Part shown: one piece after another, positions 1 to 8,153 of the stretch
Layout: the number at the start of each line of letters is the position of its first letter
How positions within the stretch are numbered: the first letter of the stretch is position 1
From: CBDCFV01 sp965216425
GTDB lineage: Bacteria; Chloroflexota; Dehalococcoidia; Lucifugimonadales; UBA3495
Length of the DNA: 64,000 nucleotides
Assembly (NCBI GenBank): GCA_965216425.1
Contig: CBDCFV010000007.1
Coordinates: forward strand, 310,001-374,000
Reading direction: 5' to 3'
Program-made: the position numbers and the translations under genes
The notes under the pieces: generated by a model
What the model was told of the DNA's origin: nothing
The model's input: the letters and a program-made list of their open reading frames with translations, nothing else
Database searches by the model: none

Positions 1-349
1 CCGACAAGCTTTGAAGGTGGCGGTACAGCCCATCCCGAAGGTCGCGCATTACCTTCTGGCCCACTTGGTTGGTGAAGTAGGTCTGCACGATGCCCGCCCC
101 ACTGGTGACGACCGTTATCCCGGCCATGACACCGGCGATCATCCACAACAGGTCCAGGTTTGGGTCGCCCTCTAGAGGGAAGAGAGCGGAGTCGAACACG
201 ACACGGATTAACAGGGGATTGATAACCCCCAATCCCGCCGTTACCAGGATCAGCAGCCCTACGAACACGATCTGCGCCGAGTAGGGCCGGAACGACGCGG
301 CGATCCGGCGGGTCAACCCGGCCCTTTCTGTTGGTGTTGAGTTTGTCAT
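1..349 (-). CDS. ABC exporter subunit, N-terminal part (runs off left edge)
   Basis: Partial gene: 116 codons are visible from the ATG at 347-349 on the minus strand, and the rest lies outside the window. The visible protein has a short basic cytoplasmic leader (RRIAASFRPY), a hydrophobic helix near residues 24-50, a second near 67-85, then the basic segment QKVMRDLRDGLYRHL. That arrangement is characteristic of type 1 ABC exporters (MsbA-like half-transporters), where this segment leads into the first coupling helix. The nucleotide-binding domain is not visible. It would sit in the cytoplasmic membrane; the substrate cannot be told. It is divergent from the SDR gene that follows. Confidence 0.8.
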   Translation of the reverse strand, partial: MTNSTPTERAGLTRRIAASFRPYSAQIVFVGLLILVTAGLGVINPLLIRVVFDSALFPLEGDPNLDLLWMIAGVMAGITVVTSGAGIVQTYFTNQVGQKVMRDLRDGLYRHLQSLS

Positions 350-506
350 AACGCGCTAATTGTATCAGTTGGCCCGTAGAGCAAGAATATTCGGCGTGAC
401 GCTAAGGACTGGTGTAAGCGGACTATTAGGGATGCAGTCACCAGTGGATAGGAGACATCGGCTATAATGCTCCCAACCCCAACAACATGGCGGCGAGGGA
501 AGAGTG

Positions 507-1286
507 ATGCAGCTTGAAGGTGGAGTGTTCATTGTAACCGGGTCGGCTACGGGCCTTGGTTCGACGGTGGCCCAACGCTTGGCGGCCAAGGGCGCCAGGG
601 TTGTAATCAACTACACCAAGAGTGAAGCCGAAGCACAGGCCACGGCGGAAGAGTGCCGGAAGCTTGGCGCGGAAGCGATTCTATGCCAAGCCGACGTGTC
701 GGTGGATGAAGACTGCCGACGGATGGCGGCCGATGCTGTGGAACGGTGGGGCAGAATCGACGGGCTGGTAAACAACGCTGCCCAGTCCAAGATAGTTCCC
801 CACGCCGACTTAGAAGGGCTTTCGTCCGACGACTTCATGCGGATTTTCGCGGTTAACGTCGTCGGCCCCTACCAGATGGTGCGGGCGGTAACTCCCCACA
901 TGAAGAAGCAGGGCAAAGGCGCTGTCGTCAACGTTTCTTCGGTGTCGGGATTTAGCGGGTCGGGCAGTTCCATTGCCTACGCGGTTTCCAAGGGCGCCCT
1001 GAACATTATGACCCTGTCGCTGGCGCGCGCCCTGGCTCCGGAGATACGAGTCAACGCCGTATGCCCCGGCGTGATGCAGACCCGTTGGTGGAAGGAAGGC
1101 TTGGGGGAGGAGAACTACAGCGGCTTCATAGAACGTTACGCCAACTCGACTCCTCTGAAAATGGCAGGCACCACCGAAGCCGTGGCCGACCCCATCATTT
1201 GGCTTCTTGAAGGGGCGGAGCAGGTGACCGGCGAGACTATCATGGTGGACTCGGGAACTCATCTTGGCCCGGCGCCCTCGCGGTAG
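507..1286 (+). CDS. Short-chain dehydrogenase/reductase (SDR family)
   Basis: A 259-residue classical SDR, a cytosolic NAD(P)-dependent oxidoreductase of unknown substrate. The cofactor motif TGSATGLG is at residues 11-18, NNAA at 89-92, the structural Asn at 117, the catalytic Ser at 144-145 and the YAVSK motif (Tyr158, Lys162) is intact. The C-terminal half has the usual NAVCPGVMQT segment. The start chosen is ATG 507, preceded by a GA-rich GAGGGAAGAG; a GTG lies immediately upstream at 504. It is followed after 27 bases by an LLM oxidoreductase on the same strand, so the two may form one transcript. Confidence 0.87.
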   Translation: MQLEGGVFIVTGSATGLGSTVAQRLAAKGARVVINYTKSEAEAQATAEECRKLGAEAILCQADVSVDEDCRRMAADAVERWGRIDGLVNNAAQSKIVPHADLEGLSSDDFMRIFAVNVVGPYQMVRAVTPHMKKQGKGAVVNVSSVSGFSGSGSSIAYAVSKGALNIMTLSLARALAPEIRVNAVCPGVMQTRWWKEGLGEENYSGFIERYANSTPLKMAGTTEAVADPIIWLLEGAEQVTGETIMVDSGTHLGPAPSR

Positions 1287-1313
1287 GCCACTCGCCGTTA
1301 AAGGAGGACTAAC

Positions 1314-2318
1314 TTGCCCCAAAAATTCACGGCTAAGTTCGGGCTCAGCCTTTCAACCCGGGCCGTACTGTTCGACTGGGCTACGATGGACGACATAGTA
1401 AACGCGGCGTGCGTGGCCGAGCAGTCGGGTTGTTTCGACAGCGTCTGGGTGGGCGACAATCTCCTGTCCAAGCCCAGAGTGGAGGCTATCGTCACCCTGT
1501 CGGCAATCGCCGCCCGCACCGAACGGGTGAAGCTGGGGACCATTTGCTTGGCCAGTTTCCCTTTGCGCGATCCGGTGCTGCTGGCGGTGCAATGGGCCAG
1601 CCTGGACGTTCTTTCCCGCGGCCGGACTATTCTGTCAGTGTGCAACGGCGCCTCAGCGAATGACGGACCCAGGTTTGCCAACGAACTGGAAAACATGGGA
1701 GTCAGGTCGCCAGAGCGGGTTGGGCGTGTGGTAGAGGGCATCGAGGTCCTGCGGCGATTGTGGTCCGAGGACAGCGTTACCCACCACGGGAAGTATTACC
1801 AGTTCTCCGATGTGGAATTGCTCCCCAAGCCGGTGCAGCAACCCATGCCCATTATGATAGCCGCCAACCCCAAGCCGGGGCAAGCCGACAAGGCTACGGT
1901 GGACCGGATATTGAAGCGCGTGGCGACGCACGGAGACGGCTGGCAGACGGACGCGACCCCGGTAGACGTGTTTGCCGACCGGTTTAGTCGGATAAAAGCA
2001 TACGCTGCTGAACGGGGACGCGATCCTTCAAAGCTGGACTCGTGCCTGCATCTGATGGTTAACATAAATGAGGACAGGGACAAAGCGTTCAACGAGGCGG
2101 AAACGTTCCTAGCCTCCTACTACGGCGCGGGATCCGTCTCCCACGAGCGGGCCAATCTCTGGTTGGCTTATGGGCCGCCCGAGGCAGTCATCGAGAAGAT
2201 TCAGGAGTACATTGACGCGGGATGCACCACGCCGGTGCTGCGTTTTGTTGCGCCCGACCTGTCCGGTCAACTCAGGCGGTGTATTGACGAAGTGCTCCCA
2301 GCGTTCAAGACTGGTTGA
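1314..2318 (+). CDS. LLM-class flavin-dependent oxidoreductase (luciferase-like monooxygenase)
   Basis: A 334-residue protein of the bacterial-luciferase/F420 oxidoreductase superfamily. The start is a TTG at 1314, chosen because a strong AAGGAGG lies 5-6 bases upstream and no better start exists. Family features include the early strand KFGLSLSTR, the segment GCFDSVWVGDNLL, the RVKLGTICLA core strand and the late TPEE-like region YGPPEAVIEKIQEYIDAG. Such enzymes use FMN or F420 for oxygenation or hydride transfer; SAR202-type genomes are known for expansions of this family acting on recalcitrant organics. The cofactor cannot be decided from sequence. Probably co-transcribed with the upstream SDR. 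Confidence 0.85.
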   Translation: MPQKFTAKFGLSLSTRAVLFDWATMDDIVNAACVAEQSGCFDSVWVGDNLLSKPRVEAIVTLSAIAARTERVKLGTICLASFPLRDPVLLAVQWASLDVLSRGRTILSVCNGASANDGPRFANELENMGVRSPERVGRVVEGIEVLRRLWSEDSVTHHGKYYQFSDVELLPKPVQQPMPIMIAANPKPGQADKATVDRILKRVATHGDGWQTDATPVDVFADRFSRIKAYAAERGRDPSKLDSCLHLMVNINEDRDKAFNEAETFLASYYGAGSVSHERANLWLAYGPPEAVIEKIQEYIDAGCTTPVLRFVAPDLSGQLRRCIDEVLPAFKTG

Positions 2319-2366
2319 TGCGCTCGCCGAGCCTGGGGTTAGATGGTAATTACCTGCGCCGACGGG

Positions 2367-3353
2367 CTACGAATGTAACTCGATAACGTCGCCGTCGGCG
2401 AGGACGTAGTCGCGGCCCACCCGTTGCGCGTCGTACTTGCCGGAGCCCCAGAGAAGAGCGTACTTGAACTTGCGGGTCCAGTCTTTGTGCACCGAGACCG
2501 CCGCGTCCTCAACCCTGCTACCGGCGTTCAGCACTTGAGGAGCGTCGTAGTCGGGTTGGACGCCGCGGGCCTTGAGATACACTCGAACTGTGCCCAACGA
2601 ATTGAAGATGGCCTCGCCCAGTTCCGCCAAGCCCTCTTCGGACGTGGCCGATACCATCTTCATGGGGAACCGATCGCCGTACACCTCTTCCAACAACTCG
2701 AATGCCACGTCGGCGTCCGGCTCGTCGCCCTTGGCGCCAACCAAGAGACAGGGCTTTTGAATCAGCGGGGAATCGGGGTCGGCCTGCTCATCCAACCCGA
2801 GAAGACGGTACCCGGAGTTCTCAAGGGTTGCCAGTACCTCCTCGGTGTCAGTCAATGGGTCAACCGACAGGTCGACGACTATCACCAGCAAGCCGGTGTT
2901 TCTGATAAGGCTTAGCAGTTGGTTTTGAACATCTGGGTCGTTAATGGCGGGGGTGTCAACCAATTGGATGCCAACGTTCTGGAATGGCAGCATCCCCGGC
3001 ATTGGGATCCGGGTAGTGTAGGGATAGGCGGCTACTTTGGCCGGAGCGCCGGTGAGGGCTGCCAATAGCTGGGACTTGCCGGCGTTACAGCGGCCAACCA
3101 GCACTGCTTGGCCCGCGCCTTCCCTGCGTATGGCGTAAGGGGACGGTTTGCCGCCGCTGCGTTTGGGGCTTTCAAGCTCCTCCAACGCCTTAGCGACTTT
3201 AGCCCGCAGGTCGGCGCGAAGGTGGTCCGTCCCTTTGTGCTTGGGAGTCGCCGCCAGCATTTGCTGAAGAGCGGCCGCTTTGTCGGCCAAACCCTTGGCC
3301 TCGCGGTACTTCTCTTCCGCGATGTAATACTGGGGCGGTAGATTGGCTGGCAC
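2367..3353 (-). CDS. DRG/Obg-type GTPase with C-terminal TGS domain
   Basis: A 328-residue GTP-binding protein. The start is set at GTG 3353 (protein begins MPANLPPQYY), with GGAGAA seven bases upstream; the longer open frame beyond it lacks family similarity. The N-terminal MPKHKGTDHLRADLR-type helical segment is the signature of DRG-like GTPases. The P-loop GRCNAGKS is at 87-94, G3 is DTPA and the switch I region is AYPYTTR. The G4 motif is AKGD instead of NKxD, which may alter nucleotide specificity or affinity. Residues about 250-328 form a TGS domain (ending YVLADGDVIELHS). Probably ribosome- or RNA-associated. Divergent from the CoA-transferase gene. Confidence 0.82.
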   Translation of the reverse strand: MPANLPPQYYIAEEKYREAKGLADKAAALQQMLAATPKHKGTDHLRADLRAKVAKALEELESPKRSGGKPSPYAIRREGAGQAVLVGRCNAGKSQLLAALTGAPAKVAAYPYTTRIPMPGMLPFQNVGIQLVDTPAINDPDVQNQLLSLIRNTGLLVIVVDLSVDPLTDTEEVLATLENSGYRLLGLDEQADPDSPLIQKPCLLVGAKGDEPDADVAFELLEEVYGDRFPMKMVSATSEEGLAELGEAIFNSLGTVRVYLKARGVQPDYDAPQVLNAGSRVEDAAVSVHKDWTRKFKYALLWGSGKYDAQRVGRDYVLADGDVIELHS

Positions 3354-3557
3354 CTTAGCTTCTCCTACGTTGCCGGGAATCAAGCTCAGGTGGAATATGG
3401 GCAATATATCAACCACGCATCTGGGAGTCAAACTTGCAGGCAGGCGCGCCGGGCTTGTGATTGACACTCCAAGTGGCTGACAATACACTCCCACTCAGCA
3501 CATCCCCCTTTAGAAGCTGAACGGTCCGCACCGTATCCCTTTGCAGGGGGAGGTACT

Positions 3558-4271
3558 TTGGAGATAGGTATTGTGAAGAACAAGATATACCAGACATTCG
3601 ATGAAGCGGTGGTGGACGTTCCAGACGGGGCAACCATTATGTTCCCCGGATTTGGTGGAATCGGCGCTCCGCAAAACCTGATGGCCGCTCTGCACCGTCT
3701 CGGGTCCAAGGAACTGACGGGCATATCCAACGGGCACGGCGGCACCGACGGACGGGTGGACGTGGGCACGTTGATAGAGGCGGGGCAGATGAGAAAAATG
3801 GTCTGCGCTTTCACTGCCCCCACTCATCCGTCCCAACCGACCCCTTTCGCCCGGATGTACGCCGAAGACAAGATTGAGGCGGAGTTGGTCCCTCAAGGCA
3901 CGTTGGCCGAGCGCATTCGATGCGCTGGGTCGGGCATTGGCGGGTTCTATACTCCCACCAGCGTAGGAACCGAGTTGGCCGAGGGCAAAGAGCACCGCGT
4001 GATTAACGGCAAGACCTACGTGCTGGAATACCCCATGCCGGCGGACTTTGCTTTCATCCGGGCCTGGAAGGCGGACAAGTTGGGCAACCTCCAGTTCCGC
4101 TTGTCGCAGCGAAACTTCAATCCCATCATGGCCATGGCTGCAGCCATCACGATTGTGGAGGTGGAAAACGATATTTTAGAGCCGGGAGAGTTGGACCCGG
4201 ACCAAATACACACTCCCGGCATCTACGTTGACCGGATGGTGACAATACCCGCTGACGGCATCTGGGCTTAA
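3558..4271 (+). CDS. CoA-transferase family protein, subunit A-like (unpaired)
   Basis: A 237-residue member of the 3-oxoacid/glutaconate CoA-transferase alpha-subunit family. Seen: VPDGATIMFPGFGGIGAP near the N-terminus, a nucleotide-loop-like region, the glycine-rich GSGIGGFYTPTSVGT and the segment FAFIRAWKADKLGNLQFR, all usual for subunit A. Start TTG 3558 follows GGGGGAGG; an in-frame GTG at 3573 is the alternative and matches the usual family length better. Subunit A normally needs a subunit B that carries the catalytic glutamate, encoded directly downstream; here the next gene is an NHL propeller and no B subunit is seen in the window. Substrate unknown. Confidence 0.8.
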   Translation: MEIGIVKNKIYQTFDEAVVDVPDGATIMFPGFGGIGAPQNLMAALHRLGSKELTGISNGHGGTDGRVDVGTLIEAGQMRKMVCAFTAPTHPSQPTPFARMYAEDKIEAELVPQGTLAERIRCAGSGIGGFYTPTSVGTELAEGKEHRVINGKTYVLEYPMPADFAFIRAWKADKLGNLQFRLSQRNFNPIMAMAAAITIVEVENDILEPGELDPDQIHTPGIYVDRMVTIPADGIWA

Positions 4272-4348
4272 CCTATCGTTAACGTTACTCTGTTACCTTA
4301 ACAAGGCGCACCTGCGCCAGCCAAATCAATACAGGAGGCCAGCATAAA

Positions 4349-5221
4349 ATGACGACCGTAGGCTCCGGCGATTACACTTACACTCTCGTGGAAGACTGGG
4401 GCAAACTGCCTCCGGGCGAGACCTTTGCCATGGTCAGCGCCATAGCCACTGACTCCCAGGACCGGGTCTATGCTTTCCAGCGCAAAGACCCGCCCGTGCT
4501 GATTTTTGATCGTGACGGCGACCTGCAGGATTCCTGGGGTAATGGTTCCTTCGTTTTCGCCCACGGGTTTTGTATAGAGGACGACGTCGTATACGTCACT
4601 GACCGCGACTCTTCGGTCTGCTTGGTGTACACGCTCGACGGCAAGCCGATACAGATGCTAGGCCGTCACGGCCGCCACTCGGATACCGGCTGTGAAAACC
4701 CCGGCGACCTAGTGCCAAGGGCCGCGGGTCCATTCAACTATCCCGCCGAATTGGTGCCCTCTCCGTCAGGGGAGCTATACGTGGCGGACGGCTATAGGAA
4801 CTCCCGTGTACACCGGTTCACTGACGAGGGGGAGCTCATCCAGTCCTGGGGCGTGCCGGGAAAGGAAAATCCCAACGAGTTCCATCTGCCTCACAGCCTG
4901 ATTATCGACGGGGACCGGATCATCGTTTGCGACAGGGAAAACCACCGTATCCAGCTGTTCTCGCTGGACGGCGAATTTATCGAGTTCTGGAACGACATTC
5001 AGCGGCCCATGGACATCTCCCGCGACCCGGACGGTAATTTCCTGGTCAGCGAGGGCTCGGTGGGCGACGCTTCATCCAGGATCAGCTTGCTGGACAAGTC
5101 CGGGGGAGTGCTGGCCCGGTTCGACTGCCGGGGCTCCGGCCACGGAAGCTGGATCGACGCCCACGGCGACATATACTTGGCGGGCGTTCCCGGGGCTATC
5201 GATAAGTATGTAAGGCAGTGA
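4349..5221 (+). CDS. NHL-repeat beta-propeller protein
   Basis: A 290-residue protein made of NHL/6-bladed-propeller repeats, for example DSQDRVYAFQ, GELYVADGYRNSRVHRF and DGDRIIVCDRENHRIQLFS. Start ATG 4349 follows GGAGG at a good distance. No signal peptide is seen. Relatives include peptidyl-alpha-hydroxyglycine amidating-lyase-like proteins and periplasmic scaffolds, but metal and active-site residues cannot be matched with confidence, so the activity is unknown. It is 77 bases downstream of the CoA-transferase and in the same direction, suggesting one transcription unit. Confidence 0.75.
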   Translation: MTTVGSGDYTYTLVEDWGKLPPGETFAMVSAIATDSQDRVYAFQRKDPPVLIFDRDGDLQDSWGNGSFVFAHGFCIEDDVVYVTDRDSSVCLVYTLDGKPIQMLGRHGRHSDTGCENPGDLVPRAAGPFNYPAELVPSPSGELYVADGYRNSRVHRFTDEGELIQSWGVPGKENPNEFHLPHSLIIDGDRIIVCDRENHRIQLFSLDGEFIEFWNDIQRPMDISRDPDGNFLVSEGSVGDASSRISLLDKSGGVLARFDCRGSGHGSWIDAHGDIYLAGVPGAIDKYVRQ

Positions 5222-5369
5222 TGAGTGGTCCCTGTCCTGTGTGCTAAGGTCAGGGTGAAATCCGTCGGTTGACACCCCACATGGCAAGTAGTAGTGTTCG
5301 AATGGATGCCCCTAGCTGCTTACGAGAGCTTGGTTAATGCCCAGGGCTCAATATTTAAGGAGGCGACTC

Positions 5370-6155
5370 ATGCCTAAATATGATGGAATGCTTGCGGAAA
5401 CGGTACTGATCAACGGACATAATGGGGACCAGATAGATGCTTACTTGGCGCGGCCTTTGGGTGCGGGCCCGGTGGGGTCGGTGGTGTTGATACACCACAT
5501 GCCGGGTTGGGATGAGGCCTCCAAGGAGATGGCCCGCAAGTTGGCTTACAACGGCTTCGCGACCATATCCCCCAACCTGCACTTCCGGGAGGGCAAGGCC
5601 ACTCCGCAGGAAAACAGCGACAGCATCCGTGAAGGGGGCGGGATGCCCGACGCACGGACTATGGGCGACGTGCAGGCCGCCATTAACTACCTGCACACCT
5701 TGCCTTACACCAACGGCAAAGTGGGAATCATCGGCTTCTGCTCCGGCGGACGCCAAGTATTCCTGGCCGCTTGCACCCTGTCCGGCGTAAACGCTGCTGT
5801 GAACTGCTGGGGCGGCGGCGTCACTCCCAGGGACAGCGAACCTCCCACGGAAGCTATGCCGGTATCCCCCATCGATTACGTGGCCAACCTAAGTTGTCCG
5901 ATGCTGGGGCTGTTCGGAAACGACGACGGGCGGCCGTCGCCTGCCGAGGTCGACGCCACCGAGGAGGCGCTCAAGCGACACGGTAAGGACTACGATTTCC
6001 ACCGGTACGACAACGCTGGCCACGGCTTCTTCGCGGTAGACCGCCCCAGCTACGCCCAGCACGCGGCCGTAGACGGCTGGCAGAAGGTCATTGCCTTCTA
6101 CAACAAGCATCTCAGCGGAGTAGGGGAACCGGCTCTTGCCGCCGTAGGTGACTAG
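5370..6155 (+). CDS. Dienelactone hydrolase family protein
   Basis: A 261-residue alpha/beta hydrolase. The start is ATG 5370 because AAGGAGG lies just upstream (5357-5363); a longer frame from 5337 is less likely. The nucleophile is Cys124 in GFCSGGR (122-128), with an acid at Asp185/186 in NDDGRPS and His218 in AGHGFF: the Cys-Asp-His triad typical of dienelactone hydrolases rather than the Ser triad of esterases. These enzymes hydrolyse dienelactones in chlorocatechol breakdown or other lactones and esters. No signal peptide. The gene ends just before a strong terminator. Confidence 0.85.
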   Translation: MPKYDGMLAETVLINGHNGDQIDAYLARPLGAGPVGSVVLIHHMPGWDEASKEMARKLAYNGFATISPNLHFREGKATPQENSDSIREGGGMPDARTMGDVQAAINYLHTLPYTNGKVGIIGFCSGGRQVFLAACTLSGVNAAVNCWGGGVTPRDSEPPTEAMPVSPIDYVANLSCPMLGLFGNDDGRPSPAEVDATEEALKRHGKDYDFHRYDNAGHGFFAVDRPSYAQHAAVDGWQKVIAFYNKHLSGVGEPALAAVGD

Positions 6156-6202
6156 CAACCCAACACACAACCCTGGCCCTTTGGATAGGTAGGGTAAACG
6201 CT

Positions 6203-6237
6203 ACACCCTCCGCGCTACTGCGGAGGGTGTTTTTCGT
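6203..6237 (+). terminator. Intrinsic (Rho-independent) terminator
   Basis: A perfect 11-bp stem, ACACCCTCCGC (6203-6213) and GCGGAGGGTGT (6220-6230), closes a 6-base loop and is followed by a T-rich tract TTTTCGTCTTT. It lies 48 bases after the dienelactone hydrolase stop codon and ends that plus-strand unit before the convergent minus-strand gene. Confidence 0.9.
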
Positions 6238-6303
6238 CTTTATTACGGTAGATGCCGCCGCTCGTCACGAGAGCAATGTAGGGAGTTCCCCTGTCTGGGA
6301 CGT

Positions 6304-6591
6304 CTATTCCGCCATTTCAAACCGTTCCGATTCCGGAGGCTTGGACCAAAGCTCTTCAGCGCCGGCCATGGCTACAATGCGTTCGGGACTGGCCCGCCAA
6401 GCGTCGTAGATGTCGTTGCTGTCCCAAGTGACCAGCGTGGTAATTTTGGTTGGATCGGTCAAAGAGTAAAGAGTCTGTCGGCTGCCGAAACCGGGAGCCT
6501 TGCTTTGAGCCAGCCCGTTACCATCCAGCAATTTCCGCGCCTCGTCGGTCTTGTCCGACTTGGCCCAATGGTGGGTAAGAACACCGATCAT
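6304..6591 (-). CDS. Small ABM-like (dimeric alpha/beta barrel) protein
   Basis: A 95-residue protein beginning MIGVLTHHWA, with GGAGGAA placed well before the ATG. The layout, an initial strand, a helix rich in charged residues, the APGFGSRQTLYSL strand, then a strand with TTLVTWDS followed by an AWRASPE helix, resembles the antibiotic biosynthesis monooxygenase/ferredoxin-like barrel family. Such proteins are cofactor-free monooxygenases or small-molecule binders and usually dimerise. Function unknown. It ends convergently with the dienelactone hydrolase unit. Confidence 0.65.
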   Translation of the reverse strand: MIGVLTHHWAKSDKTDEARKLLDGNGLAQSKAPGFGSRQTLYSLTDPTKITTLVTWDSNDIYDAWRASPERIVAMAGAEELWSKPPESERFEMAE

Positions 6592-6667
6592 CGTGGATTC
6601 CTCCGTAAATGGTTACGACCGAAGGGATGGCGCAGGCGCGTTGGCCAGCCAGCCTCAGTATATCACT

Positions 6668-7978
6668 TCAATCACTTTCGTCCGTCTCTCCTGCAGGCAG
6701 GTCGTTAACGCGTAACAGGCGTCCCGCGACCAACGCAAGGACAGCTACCCCCACGCTGAGGATGGCGCCCATTTTCGCGGGGTCATGGAATGGTGAATCC
6801 TTAACAAACGCTTTTTCGGCAATGAACAGTGCTACCGTAAGCCCCAGACCGGCGATTAGGGCAGTCATCGCCAAGTGTTTTACGCCCATACCCGTCGGCA
6901 GGGGGAACCCGAGCATTTGGCCTGCCACTCCGAACAGCGTAATGCCCGCTGTCTTACCAACGATGAGTGACGCCAGAATGATAACCGTTATTTCATTCGC
7001 ATTGCTGAACGCAACCCCCGTGTTGGCGAAAGCAAACAGAAACAAGATCACGTCCACCGGGAAGGCCAGTTGGTCCTCGAACTTCTCCAATGGCCCCTCG
7101 TCCGCGTGGGAGGGTACGCTGGTATCCGAGGTGGAGTGGGATCCTCTTGGGAAGACAGCAGCCCTTATAGGGTCCTGGTGACGGACGTTTGCGCTGGGAA
7201 TAAAGGGCACTATAGGCACCAGCGCCAGAGCCGGCTCGATAGACGCGCTTATCAATCCCGCCCAACTGAGAACGCCCGCGACGGCTATGTAAGGCCACCA
7301 TTGATTAACCCCCATCCTGCGCATCGCGAACGCCACACCCATGCCCCCAACGGTAAGCAGAAGCCAAACCGGTTGTAAGGGGATTTCCGGGTTGGGATAA
7401 AAGACCGCAATGATCAGCAGTCCGATGGCGTCGTCAGCCACCGCCAGCAGCAACAAAAAATTGACTGCTGGGTGCAGCGTTCCGAACACCAGCCTGGCCA
7501 GCAGCCAAGCCAAGGCTATGTCGGTGGCTGTGGGGATGGCCCATCCATTGGCCACAACGCCAAAGTCCTCGGTGCCGCCATAAAAAAACATGACCAGGAG
7601 CAGGTACATACCTGCCGGCACAACAACACCGCCAACCGTGCTGAATATCGGGTTGATAGCCCTTTGTATCGGGTTCAGTGAGCCACCCGGGAGGATAGAG
7701 TCGGTAATTTCCTTTGCGGCTATACCGAAAAAGAAGACCATAAGGACTTCGTTAATCAGGAAATGGACCGTTAAGTCCCGGTGAAACAGCGTAGCATCGG
7801 CACCGAACGGGTGATAATCCACCAACTGTTTATAGAGGTGGTGGTCGAAGTTGGCCAGGCTGAGCCCGGCGATGACCCCCAGGATAAGCAAAACAGAGTA
7901 TTGGTGCAGGACGTCGATCCAATACCGGGTCTGAGCCAAAACCGCTCCTCGTAGCTGCCCCTGTCGGGCAAACGCCAT
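6668..7978 (-). CDS. nhaA: Na+/H+ antiporter NhaA
   Basis: A 436-residue polytopic membrane protein of the NhaA family, exchanging sodium for protons across the cytoplasmic membrane to control pH and salt. The ion-binding pair is present as Asp182-Asp183 in LLAVADDAIGLL, and the TATDIA motif carries Asp153, corresponding to the E. coli residues Asp163/164 and Asp133. LINEVLMVFFFGIAAKE is also a family hallmark. A charged insert near residues 270-310 makes it longer than the 388-residue E. coli protein. The first ATG lacks a clear ribosome-binding site, so the true start may be a little internal. Confidence 0.92.
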   Translation of the reverse strand: MAFARQGQLRGAVLAQTRYWIDVLHQYSVLLILGVIAGLSLANFDHHLYKQLVDYHPFGADATLFHRDLTVHFLINEVLMVFFFGIAAKEITDSILPGGSLNPIQRAINPIFSTVGGVVVPAGMYLLLVMFFYGGTEDFGVVANGWAIPTATDIALAWLLARLVFGTLHPAVNFLLLLAVADDAIGLLIIAVFYPNPEIPLQPVWLLLTVGGMGVAFAMRRMGVNQWWPYIAVAGVLSWAGLISASIEPALALVPIVPFIPSANVRHQDPIRAAVFPRGSHSTSDTSVPSHADEGPLEKFEDQLAFPVDVILFLFAFANTGVAFSNANEITVIILASLIVGKTAGITLFGVAGQMLGFPLPTGMGVKHLAMTALIAGLGLTVALFIAEKAFVKDSPFHDPAKMGAILSVGVAVLALVAGRLLRVNDLPAGETDESD

Positions 7979-8153
7979 GCATTATATCATCCGTTTTGGC
8001 GATAATCGGGGCTTGAAGATAGAATCCACAAGAGCATTGAAGAACATAGCCAGCTTGACAACAAAAAGGCCCTTTGATAGTATCACTGCCAATCCCCGTC
8101 CTATCTGCCGATAGTGGATTTTTGCGCAATCTTCTTGGGAGGGCCATTTAGGG

